From JACCWM01 sp040393065 (lineage in GTDB: Bacteria; Myxococcota_A; Bradymonadia; Bradymonadales; Bradymonadaceae): DNA of 64,000 nt. The position numbers and the translations under genes are program-made. The notes below the pieces were generated by a model. It did no database searches and was not told the DNA's origin. It saw only the letters and a list, made by a program, of their open reading frames with translations. The DNA lies in the NCBI GenBank assembly GCA_040393065.1, contig JBEBUW010000007.1:12022-76021 (forward strand). Reading direction: 5' to 3'. How positions within the stretch are numbered: the stretch's first letter is position 1; each line of letters starts with the position of its first letter. Shown here piece after piece: positions 18,501 through 27,818 of this stretch.

Positions 18501-21500
18501 TGCGTCTGGCGGAGCTCGAGGTGGAGCGTGGGGAGGTGCGTGCGGCGTTGTCCTGGCAGTTGAAAGCTGTTGGGCTGCGGCCGGAAGTGGATTCTGCGAT
18601 TCAGAGTGCGGAAACTCTGGCGCGGGAGGCCGGTGCGCTTGCTGATTATGTCAGTGAACTCGATGATCTGGCGGAAATGCTGGATGACGAAGCGACGCAG
18701 GAGCGGCTCTGGGAGCGTGTGGGGCGTGTTCAGTGGCAGGATTTGCAGGATTACCAGGGTGCGATTGCGCATTTTGAGCAGTTGCGGGCGCGGCATCCTA
18801 ATGATTTAGAATTTCTGGAGAGTCTGGATAGACTGTATGCGCTGGCGGGAGAACCGGAGCGTCGGATTGAGGTTTTGCGCACGCAGATCGACGTTCTGAC
18901 GGAGCGGGGAGCATCGCCTGGCGATCTGGTAGATTTGTTGGCATGCGTGGCAGATGTGCAGCGCGCTGAGCTTGGCGAAAGTGATGCGGCGCGTGAGACA
19001 TATGCGCAGATTCTTGATCTGGAGCCGGATCACTTGCCGTCCGTGCGAGGAATTAAGGAATTGTATCGGGCGGACGGCCGCTGGCCGGAAGTCGTCGATT
19101 GCCTGCTGCGTGAGTTGAGTTTGAGCGCGATGGAGTCGTTGGAAGCGCGCCAGGTAGTAGAGATGGAGCTGGCGTCTGTTCATCGCGATGAACTGGACGA
19201 TGTGAATGAGGCGCTGCGTTATTACGGCCAGGTTCTGGCGGAGACGCCGGAGCATGAAGGTGCGCTTGAGGCAGTAGAACAGTTTTTGCGTGAACCGGGG
19301 CTTGCGCGTGATGCAGCGCTGTTGTTGGAGCCGATTTTCCGTGAGTTTGATCGTCCGCAGCAGCTTGTGAATGCGCTTGAAGCGCGTCTGGAGGTTTGTG
19401 AAGATCCGTTCGAAGAACAGGAAATCCTCGACGAGTTGATTCCGCTGTATAGCGAGCGATTAGAAGATCGGGCGACGGCGTTTGAGCGTGCGTGTCGTCA
19501 GTTTGAAATCGATGTGGAGCGCGACGATATCTGGCTGCGTGTGGAACAGCTTGGCGCTTCGTTGAACCGCTGGGAGCGAATCGAAGAACTCTTCAGCCAG
19601 CACTCGCCGCTGGCCGGGTTTGAGAGTCCGGTGCGGTATGATTTGCTGCGTCATCTGGCGTCGATTCGTGAGCATCGTCTGAATAAAAAGGATGAAGCGC
19701 TGATGGCCTGGCAGCGGCTGCATGAATATGATCCGCTCGATCTGGCGACGCTTGAGGCTCTTGAGCGGTTGTACCGCAAAATGGAGCGTTATGAGGATTT
19801 GAGCGAAGTGCTGCAGGCACGTGGCAATCTGGTTGATGCGGACGAGGATCGGGTGCGTCTGTTGCTGGAAGCGGCGCAGATTCAGGACGCGATTTTAGAC
19901 GATGTCGATAAGGCGATTGAGACGTACCGCAGTGTTTTGCTGCTCGAGGTTGAGCAGGCGGAAAGTGTTGCATCGCTTGAGCGGCTTTTGCGTGTGAAAG
20001 AAGCGTGGATTGACCTGGATGAATTGTTGACATCGCAGGCGGAAATTACGCTGGAGCCGGAAAAGCGTCGTGAATGCTTGTTGAAAGTTGCGGAAATTCG
20101 TCTGACGGAGCTGGAAGACTTTGCAGGGGCAGCCAGCCTGGCGCAGGGGCTTCTGGAAAATGATCCGGGCAACGATGAGGCTATTGGGCTGTTGGAACGC
20201 GTGGACGCACGTCTGGCAGAGGGCGGTCAGTCGGCGGAGATGCGACTGGAAATCGGCCAGATTCTGGAGCCGATTTATCGTGAGCGCGGTCAGCATGCAG
20301 CATTGATCGGTGTTTTGAATGTTCGTCTGGATTTTGTGGATCTTCCTTACGAGCGGATTGAGCTGCTGGAAGGTCTGGCCGAGCTTTATCTGACGCAGGG
20401 TGATGATGCGTATCGTGCGCTTGAGGTGCTGAGCGAAGCGGTTGTGTTGGAGCCGGAGAATCTGGAGCGTCGCGAGCGTGTTGAGGCACTCGGACGAGAA
20501 ACGGATCGAGTGGCGGAAGTAATCGAGGCGTTTACGCGTGCGACGCTGGATGCTGATCCGATGGTTGCCGGTGAAATCTGGAAGAGTGTTGGTGCGCTGG
20601 AGCGCGACGTGCTTGGTCAGCCGGAACAGGCGATCGCTGCGTTTGAAGCGGCGCTGGATTGTGTGGAGGCGGATCTCGACGCGCTGGTTTCGCTGGAAGG
20701 CTTGTTTGAGGCTGGCGAGCAGTATCTGAAGCTGTCGGAAAATCTGCGACAGCAGGCGATTTATTGTGAGCCAGGGCAGCGAACAGAATTGCTTCGCCGT
20801 GTTGGTGCGTTGGAAGAAGATGTGCTGGAGCGCGTCGTGGAAGCGACCGATGCCTACATCGAATTGCTTGAGATGGAGCCCGAAGATCTGGGCGCGATCG
20901 AGGCGCTTGAGCGTTTGTATCTGGGGCAGGAGCGTTATTTCGATCTGGCTGAGTTGCTCGGTCAAAAAGTCAGCATTTTGCACGATGCTGAGGCGCAGAT
21001 CGCGGCGTTGTTGAAGTTGGCCGATGTGCAGGAAAATCATCTGCACAACGTTGAGGACGCGATCGGCGTGTATGGTCAGATTCTTGCGCTGGATCCGCAG
21101 AACCTGGTTGCGTTGGATGCACAGGATCGGTTGTTTGAGGCGGAAGGGCGCTTCCAGGATCTGGCAGATATTCTGCGTACGAAACTCGAGGTTGTGCCGG
21201 AAATGTCCGATGCAACGCGTGATGTGTTGGAATTGCGCCTGGCGAATGTGCAGCTTCGTGAGTTGTTTTTGCCGGATGAGGCACTGGTGCTTTATCGTGC
21301 GGTGCTGGGTAGAACGCCGGGGCATCCCGAGGCTGTGACAGCGCTGGAAAGCATGATGGAAGATCCGGCCTGGTGTGATGAAGTGGCGCAAGATCTTGTG
21401 CCTTACTACCGTGAAACTGAGAATTGGGATGCTTTGAATACGGTGTATGCAAAGCAGATTGAACAAAATCATGAGCCGCTTGCGCAGGCAGCGCTTTATG

Positions 21501-24500
21501 CAGAAATCGGTCGTGTGCATCGGGATGGCTTGCAGGATGCGGCTGGCGCACTCGAGGCTTTTGCGCATGCGTGGAAGTTGGATTGGGAGCAGACGGCGTA
21601 TCAAGATGCGGTGATCGCTGTGGCAGCTGATGCGCACGCATGGGCGGATCTGGCGGATGTTTTTGCGGATGTTTTAACGGTAGTTAATGATCCGGAACGG
21701 ATGCTTGCTCTGCGGATGCAGTTGGCCGGTTTGTATCGTGATCAGTTGGATGATCTGGTGGAAACCGAGGCGAATTTGCGCGAGGCGTTGCAGCTTGATG
21801 AGCGTCATGAGCTGGCTTACTCGGAACTTGAGACGATTCTGGTTGAGGGTGAGCGCTGGCATGATGTTGTTGAGTTGCTGGAGCGTCGTTTTGTGGCGTT
21901 TGCCGACGACGGTGAGTCACTTGAGATTTTGCTAAGTCTGGCAAAAGTTCATGAAGAAAAGCTCGCGGATGGATTTACGGCGGTTGAAACGCTGGAGCGT
22001 GCGCGTCAGCTTGATCCGGAAGATACGACGGTCAGTGCGTCGCTTAATCGTTTACTGCGTGAGCAGGAGCGCTGGCATGATCTGGCAGAGCACATCGAAA
22101 GCTGTGTGCCCTGGGCTTCGCATCCTGATGATATCGTCGGGCTGAAACTCGAGCTTGCGGAAGTCTTGCGGGTTGAGCTTCTGGAGTTTGGGCGCGCGCT
22201 TGATCTGTATCGTGAAGTGATTGAGATCGAGGGCGATCACGAGGCTGCGGTTCGTGCACTGGAGGAGATTTTCGAGGCAGAGCCGGATCTTCGGGTTGAA
22301 ATCAGTGAACTGCTGGAGCCGATTTATCGTCGTCAGGGCAACTGGGCGAAAATCGTTGAGGTTCTTGAAGTTCGTGCTGCGGATCTGCAAGATCCGTTGC
22401 AGCAGCGGCCTGTTTTCCAGGAAATTGCGCAGATTTATGAAGATGCGCTCGATGATATGCCGCGAGCGTTTGAGAGCTGGGCGCAGGCGTTTCGTATTGA
22501 GCCGGAAGAGGAGACATCCGGTGCGGCGTTGCTGCGCATTACGGGAGCATTGCGGACCTGGTCGGCGCTCAGTGCGTTGTATGGCGAGGTTTTGCGAGAA
22601 AACTTCAGTATTGGCGATGATTTCCGTGCGGAATTGCTTGCCGCTCAGGCACGCATTGCGGAAGAGCGTTTGAGCGATCTGGAGGGAGCGCGTCGCGGTT
22701 ATGAAGAAGTTCTGTTGCTCGATCCGGAGCATGTGGATGCGTTGAATTCGTTGGAGCGGATTTTAACGCGTCAGCAGGATTGGGCGGGACTGGCTGATTT
22801 TTATCGTCAGCGTGTGGATAACGAGAATGATCCGGAGCTGGTGCAAGGCTGGCTGAGCCGGCTGGCTGTTTTGTATGAAGATGTCCTGGGCGATATCGAC
22901 GCTGCGATCGATGTGCATACGCAGATTCTGGAAGTTTCACCGAGCGATGTGGGAACGCAGCAAACGCTCGTGCGACTGTTCTCGTATGTGAAGCGCTGGC
23001 ATGATCTGGCGGATTTGTATCGTCAGCAGGCGGATTATACGACAGATCCGGCGCGTGTGCTGCAATTGCGTTTTGAGCTTGCGCGGCTTTTGCACGATGA
23101 GCTCGAGCAGTTGGAAGAATCGCTTGAGATTTATCGTGATATTCTGGCGTCGGAGCCTGGATATTTCAATGCGATGCGGGCGTTGGAAGGTTTGCGTCGT
23201 GATCTGGCGTTGCGCGAAGGCGACTGGCAGCATTTGCGTCTGGAAGTGATCGATTTGTTGCTTGCGCAGTATGATGAGGGACGTCACTGGCAGCGAATGG
23301 TCGATTTGATGGAAGCCAGGCTTGCGTTGCTGGAAGACGCCGGTGAAAAAGTTATTGTATTGCTTGAACTTTCGGAATTGCTGCGGCGCGTGAGCGATGA
23401 TTCGCTGGAGCGGGCGCAGGCGTTGACGTATGTGGCGCGTGCGTTTTGTCTGGAGCCGTCCAGCGCGGATCTGGCCGAACGGGTTGCCGAACTTGCGAAT
23501 CAGCTGGATGCGTGGGAGCGCCTGATTCCGATTTATTTGAAGAATGTCGAATCTAGCAGTGATGTTGAGATTCAGACGCGAATTTTGCTGGCTATCGCCG
23601 GGATTTATGAAGGCCCGCTGGAAGATCAGGAAAGTGCTATCACGGCGTATCAGCAGGTCATTGAGCTGTCGCCGGAGAATGATGAGGCGCTTACGAAGCT
23701 GCAGACGTTGTACGGTGAGCTTGGTCTGTGGGCAGCGCTTGTCGAGGTTCTGGAGCGTCGTCTGGATGTTGTGGTGGACGGGCAGAGTCGTCAGCGTTTG
23801 TTGACGCGCGTCGCTACGCTTTATGCGGAAACGTTGCAGCAACCGGAACAGGCAGCGCGTGCGTATCGCGAGTTGCGTGAACTGGATCCGACGCAGCTCA
23901 GTTATATCGTTGTGCTGGAGCGTTTGTATGAGCAGACGCGTGATTACGAGGCACTGGAAGAGCTGCTGCGCGATAAACTCGATATGGTAGATGATCCTGC
24001 GATTCGTAAGCGTGCGCTTCAGCGGCTGGCGACGGTGCAGGAAGAGACGTTGCAAGACAGTGAACGGGCGATTGAAACGTATTCGATGCTGTTGGCAGAA
24101 GATGCCGACGATCTCGATGCGATTCGTGCGCTTGCGCGGCTTTATGAGGCGTCGGAACGCTGGCCGGAACTGCTGGATATGTTGCAGCTTGAGCGTGATT
24201 TTGCCGGAAGTGCGGCTGAGTTGAATGAAGTTGAGTGCAGAATGGGATTTGTGCTGTTGAATCAGCTTCATTCTGCGTCGGAAGCGCTTCCGTATTTCAC
24301 GCGGGTCGTAGAGCGAAGTGCAAATGAAATCCGTGCACGTGCTGGATTGCAGCATCTACTGGAACATGACGAAACGCGTGAGCTGGCAGCAAATGCGCTG
24401 GAAGAAGCGTATCGTGAGAGCAGCGAATGGGAATCGCTTGAAGAGCTGTTCGAGCATCAGATTGCTGTGGAGCAAGATGAGATTCGGCGCGGTGAGCTGT

Positions 24501-27289
24501 TTTTAGGGCTTTCGCAGCTTTATGAGGAGCAGTTTACGCAGCCTGAACGTGCGTTTATGACGCTTGGACGTGCCGTTCGTGAGCTGCCAGGTGACGTGGC
24601 AATTCGTCGTGAAATCGAGCGCGTTTCGCGTTTTCTCGACAATCATGAAGAACTCGCCGCGGTCTACGAAGACGTGCTTGATGCCGGGTTGGATGATCCG
24701 GAGCTGGTGCGTGAGCTGCACTGGCAGCTTGGTGTGATGTACACGGAAGTTCTGGAAGAGCCGACGGAGGCGATTCGCCATCTGGAGCGTGTCCACGAGT
24801 TGGATGCGTTCAATCTGGAGTGTCTCAACGCGCTGGATTTGCTGTATCAGGGCGAGCGGGAGTGGGAAAAACTGGCGGAAGTGCTGGAGAAGAAACTCGC
24901 GCTGGTGGATACGGCGGAGCAGAACAATGTTTGCTTCCAGCTCGGTTATTTGCGCGAAGTGGTTTTTGAGCAGTCGCTGGATGCGTTGGAGTTGTACCGG
25001 CGCGTGATTCTCGACGATCCGAGTCATGGCGGTGTGTTGGAGGCGCTTGAGCGTCTGATCGGCGAGGCTGATTTCCGTGAGGAGATCAGCGCGTTGCTGG
25101 AGCCGATTTATGTGGATACGGGTGCGCATGCCAAGCTGGCGCAGTTGTATCGACTGCGGCTGGAATTGGTCAGCGACTCGATGGAGCGCGCTGAGCTGTA
25201 TAAGAAAATCGCGACGATTGAGCTGGATCATCTTGAGCGCGTTGATATCGGGTATGCTTATCTCGGGCGTGCGTTCCGTGAAGATCCGAATGACGGCGAA
25301 GTGCAGGAGCGTCTGGAAGCGATTGCACAGTCTCATGATTTTTATGAAGACCTGGTGGCGCTGTACGAGGAGATTATCGAGGCGCTTCCTGATCCGATGC
25401 GTGTGATTGAGCTTGCGCTTGGTGCGGCGCGTTGGTCAGTGAATGAGCTGGGTGATTTGTCGCGTGGTGCGCTGCTTTTCCGCAGAGTGCTTGAGCTTGA
25501 GGACGACAACGAGCTTGCGCTCAATTCGCTTGAGCAAATCGCACGACATGAGGGCAATTACGATGATTTGCTGGCTGTGCTGACCAGGAAATCGGAGGTT
25601 TTGTTCGATCCGGATATGTTGTTGCCTGTGCAGCTTGAGGCGGCGGTGATTTGCAGTGAAATGGAGCGGTTTGAAGAGGCGATTGGCTGGTACAAGCAGG
25701 CGCTGGTGTTGGATGAGGGCAACGTGGAAGTCCTGCAGGCGCTGGTTGGCTTGTATGAAATCACGGAGCTTTACGAAGATCTGGTCGATGTACTGGAACA
25801 GCTTACGAATCATCTGTATGAGCCGGAGACGCAGTTTGGTCTGCTGATGCGGATTGGTCGATTCAGTGCAGTTTTCTTAAAGCAGTATGATCGGGCGCTG
25901 GCGGCTTATCAGCGCGCGCAGGATATCGAGCCGGATAATCAGGATGTCTTGCTGGCGCTCGAAGAATTGTACGAGACGAGCGAGCAGTGGGAGCGCTTGT
26001 CGAGTATCGTGGCCAAGCAGCTTGAAACGGCGACGAGTACGGAAGAAATCGTGCGATTGCTGGTGAAGCAGGCCGGGCTTAAGTACGAGCAGTTTGGCGA
26101 TGCGCAGAGTGCAATCGAGGATTATCAGCGGGCGTTTGAGTACAAAAATGATCATCCGCTGATCGTCAACGCGCTTGATAAATTGTATCGCGCGGAAGGG
26201 CGCAGCGACGATTTGCTTGCGCTGTTGAATCATCAGCTCAGCCTGGTGAGTGAAACGGATTATGCGCGTCGTGTGCCGCTTTTGGTGCAGATGGCGGATG
26301 TTTGTCAGGCGGAGCTTGGCGATGACGAGAGTGCGATTGCGATTTTGAGCGGTGTGCTTGAAGTGGAACCGCATCATCGTGGTGCGCTGGATGTTCTGGC
26401 GGCGCTTTATACGCGAAAATCTGACTGGGCCAATGTGCGCAGCGTCTGGGAGCGCCAGTTTGAAGCGGCGGAATCGGATGAGGTGCGGATTGAGATCATG
26501 ATGAAAATCGCCGGGTTGCTCGATGAAAAACTTGAGCAGCCGGCCGATGCAGCGGCGTATTATCTGGAAATTCTCAATGTTGAGCCGTTGCATGGCCCGG
26601 CATTGGAATCGCTGGAAAAACTCTACGAACGGCTTGCTGCGCATGAGCACATGTATAGCCTATTTGAGCATCGCGTGCGGCATACGGAGGGCGAAGATGA
26701 GCGCGTGGCGCTGTATCTGGAGATGGGCGAGCTTGCGCGTTTGCACATTGCGGATCCGGCGGTGCGAATTGCGGCTCTTGAAGGTGCGCGTAGTTTGAGA
26801 CCGGATGATCTCGGCATCGTGGAGCCGCTGCTGGATGCGTATATCGCTGGCAATCAGCTTGCGCTGGCAGCGCCGATTCTGCAGGACATTATCGCGACGC
26901 TGACCGAAGCGCGTCGTCTCAAAGAGGCAGTGCGTTTCCACCATCTGCAGGGCAAACTCGCTGAACAAAGCGGAGATCAGGAGCAGGCGCTGCTGGCGTA
27001 TGAAGCGGCGCATAAGATCGATGCGACGTATATTCCGAACTTATTGAGTCTTGGGCGGTTGGTGTTCCACCTGGGTGATTTTGATGGCGCGCTCAAGGTG
27101 TTCCAGACCTTGTTGTTGCATCAGATGAATATCAAGGACAACGCCGACAAAATCGATGTGTACTATTATCTCGGGCATGTCCGGAACAAGCTGGGCGATG
27201 CTCGCCGTGCGAAAGATATGTTCAATCGTGCGCTTAGCATTGATCCGGAGCATGCTCCGAGCCGGGAAGCTCTGGAGTCGTTGGGGTGA
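15536..27289 (+). CDS. Giant tetratricopeptide-repeat protein (3,917 residues)
   Basis: A single uninterrupted frame of 11.75 kb. There is no signal peptide or membrane segment, so it should be cytoplasmic. It consists mostly of diverged TPR-like helical hairpins in a composite unit of about 75-110 residues repeated several dozen times. A typical unit contains A-x4-Y-x4-L-x2-P-x4-A-L-x2-L-x2-L-Y, followed by W-x2-L-x4-L and a segment beginning with E. The first 270 residues form an initial TPR block. A low-complexity linker at about 280-410 contains SEVSEPSEVSEVSE-type repeats. The rest is continuous repeats with very acidic composition. The last 150 residues hold more canonical TPRs (DINKDIYYLGHV-like hairpins). 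Such a solenoid suggests a large protein scaffold. No enzymatic domain is visible. A strong terminator follows. Partners unknown. Confidence 0.9.
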   Translation: MTDEIRSLQDQFAANPHDDEAFHALQERYESGGDWRSMHRLYVERQGAGGAEVDFTELIDKLIAFAETLPDGQEKSQIWVTLGDIYIDIVAQRDNGMKAYQTAFRIYPDDNTSLERARRVYLRSGDYEYVLVVFGLELNRKREPAERAGVLVRMAQIKGDYRQDFEGALASLQEVLELVPNDAFAEQLKEIYSANETVRQRISEAVHRAERLIETGDARQAAEQFVRASQLEYDREEGDRELALAYARRAFEQCPQDEDVATILGELYREMGRDDELEKFEQERLGHSVSVIAPVDISEESVDAEAVQPEVEADAERLEEPVAQGTLAAESADVGDAGYVANQTLVLPAIVLEKQQVEDEQLAAHAAEVEASPVSEVSEPSEVSEVSEVSEPSEVSEVSEPEVDVQAGDLDAARRKLSKNAADLAALAVVRAHYREEGKLVELAAQLEESVRYLRKKDGEYEVMSELAHLLWQELGDMERAEYYFKRVKLLDSEDAGVYAFYEDFYERQGDWRKLFALLSSRQNTDASVDEQRDQVIRLAQIAEVELESPDKAIDVWKSFLRTFDGDLQARQNLRRLYESGQKWNSLVDFYKDELRHLENEGEATQLERVAVLEEMVTIYRDQMNLDTMVINVLQQILELDPGHATAFHELRELLEKNRRFNDLASLLSAEADKAAERGDLGSAIELLTAVADIWQQRMNNVTQALPFLEQILVLDADHQATRERLRGIYESRRDYRSLFDLQVGDAQFLQGDALEKHLRGLVELAQDRLRDPERSVVALTLLLEHAPEDRDVIAQLEVVHRRQDNWAALVNVLEKKAALESDASAKVALLSEAATLYERELENVERATVLWQDVLELEPTNQVGLEHLSSIYVRSQRYDDLDQIYRRQELFEPLYDMLDIAASMAEDVEVRCALYRRMATIAEKDINDSERVIISLETLREASADPAPVARELIGWYRKIGELDREIEMNLVLLELAEEADARFEVLVRLAELEVERGEVRAALSWQLKAVGLRPEVDSAIQSAETLAREAGALADYVSELDDLAEMLDDEATQERLWERVGRVQWQDLQDYQGAIAHFEQLRARHPNDLEFLESLDRLYALAGEPERRIEVLRTQIDVLTERGASPGDLVDLLACVADVQRAELGESDAARETYAQILDLEPDHLPSVRGIKELYRADGRWPEVVDCLLRELSLSAMESLEARQVVEMELASVHRDELDDVNEALRYYGQVLAETPEHEGALEAVEQFLREPGLARDAALLLEPIFREFDRPQQLVNALEARLEVCEDPFEEQEILDELIPLYSERLEDRATAFERACRQFEIDVERDDIWLRVEQLGASLNRWERIEELFSQHSPLAGFESPVRYDLLRHLASIREHRLNKKDEALMAWQRLHEYDPLDLATLEALERLYRKMERYEDLSEVLQARGNLVDADEDRVRLLLEAAQIQDAILDDVDKAIETYRSVLLLEVEQAESVASLERLLRVKEAWIDLDELLTSQAEITLEPEKRRECLLKVAEIRLTELEDFAGAASLAQGLLENDPGNDEAIGLLERVDARLAEGGQSAEMRLEIGQILEPIYRERGQHAALIGVLNVRLDFVDLPYERIELLEGLAELYLTQGDDAYRALEVLSEAVVLEPENLERRERVEALGRETDRVAEVIEAFTRATLDADPMVAGEIWKSVGALERDVLGQPEQAIAAFEAALDCVEADLDALVSLEGLFEAGEQYLKLSENLRQQAIYCEPGQRTELLRRVGALEEDVLERVVEATDAYIELLEMEPEDLGAIEALERLYLGQERYFDLAELLGQKVSILHDAEAQIAALLKLADVQENHLHNVEDAIGVYGQILALDPQNLVALDAQDRLFEAEGRFQDLADILRTKLEVVPEMSDATRDVLELRLANVQLRELFLPDEALVLYRAVLGRTPGHPEAVTALESMMEDPAWCDEVAQDLVPYYRETENWDALNTVYAKQIEQNHEPLAQAALYAEIGRVHRDGLQDAAGALEAFAHAWKLDWEQTAYQDAVIAVAADAHAWADLADVFADVLTVVNDPERMLALRMQLAGLYRDQLDDLVETEANLREALQLDERHELAYSELETILVEGERWHDVVELLERRFVAFADDGESLEILLSLAKVHEEKLADGFTAVETLERARQLDPEDTTVSASLNRLLREQERWHDLAEHIESCVPWASHPDDIVGLKLELAEVLRVELLEFGRALDLYREVIEIEGDHEAAVRALEEIFEAEPDLRVEISELLEPIYRRQGNWAKIVEVLEVRAADLQDPLQQRPVFQEIAQIYEDALDDMPRAFESWAQAFRIEPEEETSGAALLRITGALRTWSALSALYGEVLRENFSIGDDFRAELLAAQARIAEERLSDLEGARRGYEEVLLLDPEHVDALNSLERILTRQQDWAGLADFYRQRVDNENDPELVQGWLSRLAVLYEDVLGDIDAAIDVHTQILEVSPSDVGTQQTLVRLFSYVKRWHDLADLYRQQADYTTDPARVLQLRFELARLLHDELEQLEESLEIYRDILASEPGYFNAMRALEGLRRDLALREGDWQHLRLEVIDLLLAQYDEGRHWQRMVDLMEARLALLEDAGEKVIVLLELSELLRRVSDDSLERAQALTYVARAFCLEPSSADLAERVAELANQLDAWERLIPIYLKNVESSSDVEIQTRILLAIAGIYEGPLEDQESAITAYQQVIELSPENDEALTKLQTLYGELGLWAALVEVLERRLDVVVDGQSRQRLLTRVATLYAETLQQPEQAARAYRELRELDPTQLSYIVVLERLYEQTRDYEALEELLRDKLDMVDDPAIRKRALQRLATVQEETLQDSERAIETYSMLLAEDADDLDAIRALARLYEASERWPELLDMLQLERDFAGSAAELNEVECRMGFVLLNQLHSASEALPYFTRVVERSANEIRARAGLQHLLEHDETRELAANALEEAYRESSEWESLEELFEHQIAVEQDEIRRGELFLGLSQLYEEQFTQPERAFMTLGRAVRELPGDVAIRREIERVSRFLDNHEELAAVYEDVLDAGLDDPELVRELHWQLGVMYTEVLEEPTEAIRHLERVHELDAFNLECLNALDLLYQGEREWEKLAEVLEKKLALVDTAEQNNVCFQLGYLREVVFEQSLDALELYRRVILDDPSHGGVLEALERLIGEADFREEISALLEPIYVDTGAHAKLAQLYRLRLELVSDSMERAELYKKIATIELDHLERVDIGYAYLGRAFREDPNDGEVQERLEAIAQSHDFYEDLVALYEEIIEALPDPMRVIELALGAARWSVNELGDLSRGALLFRRVLELEDDNELALNSLEQIARHEGNYDDLLAVLTRKSEVLFDPDMLLPVQLEAAVICSEMERFEEAIGWYKQALVLDEGNVEVLQALVGLYEITELYEDLVDVLEQLTNHLYEPETQFGLLMRIGRFSAVFLKQYDRALAAYQRAQDIEPDNQDVLLALEELYETSEQWERLSSIVAKQLETATSTEEIVRLLVKQAGLKYEQFGDAQSAIEDYQRAFEYKNDHPLIVNALDKLYRAEGRSDDLLALLNHQLSLVSETDYARRVPLLVQMADVCQAELGDDESAIAILSGVLEVEPHHRGALDVLAALYTRKSDWANVRSVWERQFEAAESDEVRIEIMMKIAGLLDEKLEQPADAAAYYLEILNVEPLHGPALESLEKLYERLAAHEHMYSLFEHRVRHTEGEDERVALYLEMGELARLHIADPAVRIAALEGARSLRPDDLGIVEPLLDAYIAGNQLALAAPILQDIIATLTEARRLKEAVRFHHLQGKLAEQSGDQEQALLAYEAAHKIDATYIPNLLSLGRLVFHLGDFDGALKVFQTLLLHQMNIKDNADKIDVYYYLGHVRNKLGDARRAKDMFNRALSIDPEHAPSREALESLG

Positions 27290-27360
27290 TGCTTCTGGAT
27301 GATTTGTAAAAGGTTTTCCCGGCGGATTTTGTGAGTCGGGAGAACTGATAAAAATAAAAC

Positions 27361-27393
27361 GCGCCGCTTCGTTTTTAGAAGCGGCGCTTTTTT
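27361..27393 (+). terminator. Rho-independent terminator after the giant TPR gene, probably bidirectional
   Basis: Perfect 10-bp arms gcgccgcttc (27361-27370) and gaagcggcgc (27378-27387) surround a seven-base loop and are followed by six T. On the minus strand the stem is followed by a gttttattttt run, so it can also stop transcription of the convergent gene ending at 27415. Confidence 0.9.
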
Positions 27394-27414
27394 GTGGGTT
27401 GGTCCGGGGATTTC

Positions 27415-27723
27415 TTAGAAGTTGATGCGGCGGCAGGCGCCGTTGGGTTGGACGAGGATCTGGGAGCGGTCCTGGCGCCAGAGGTAGGCGAGTTGGTTGA
27501 GCATGAAGCAGACGCCTTCGGCGGGGTCGGGGGCGGAGGCCAGGTCGAGGAGGACTTCCATGGCGTATTTTTGATCACCGGCGGCGACTTGATAGCGGTA
27601 GAGCGCGCGGTTTTTGTCGAGTTCTTTGGAGTAGATGTTGTCCGAGCCGGGCATGGGAAGGTCTTCGGGCCAGTTTTCTTGCACAAAGCCTGCGTTTTCG
27701 AGTTGTTCTAAAGATACGCTCAT
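27415..27723 (-). CDS. Hypothetical protein, 102 residues
   Basis: The ATG at 27723 is preceded by GAGGTG six bases away, a strong ribosome-binding site, and the gene ends just before a bidirectional terminator. The protein is soluble, with a Pro-rich start (NWPEDLPMPGSDNIY) and two probable helices (KYAMEVLLDLASAPDPAE and CFMLNQLAYLWRQ). A basic end (NGACRRINF) closes the chain. Codon use matches the neighbours. I do not recognise a family. The single-gene unit with clear start and stop signals supports a real gene; function unknown. Confidence 0.7.
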   Translation of the reverse strand: MSVSLEQLENAGFVQENWPEDLPMPGSDNIYSKELDKNRALYRYQVAAGDQKYAMEVLLDLASAPDPAEGVCFMLNQLAYLWRQDRSQILVQPNGACRRINF

Positions 27724-27818
27724 TTCACACCTCTAAGTAAAAAACATACAAGCACAAATAAAGTCTGACTTTGTAACTTTGCGTTACGGATTTCAGAAGT
27801 GCAAGTGTGGCATAGGGT

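Noticed and set aside
19895..21637. A 580-codon frame antisense to the giant TPR gene, and several others of 150-470 codons
   Set aside because: The TPR frame has clear protein repeats; the antisense products are His/Arg/Leu-rich with no recognisable motif, as expected from mirror frames of a biased coding sequence.
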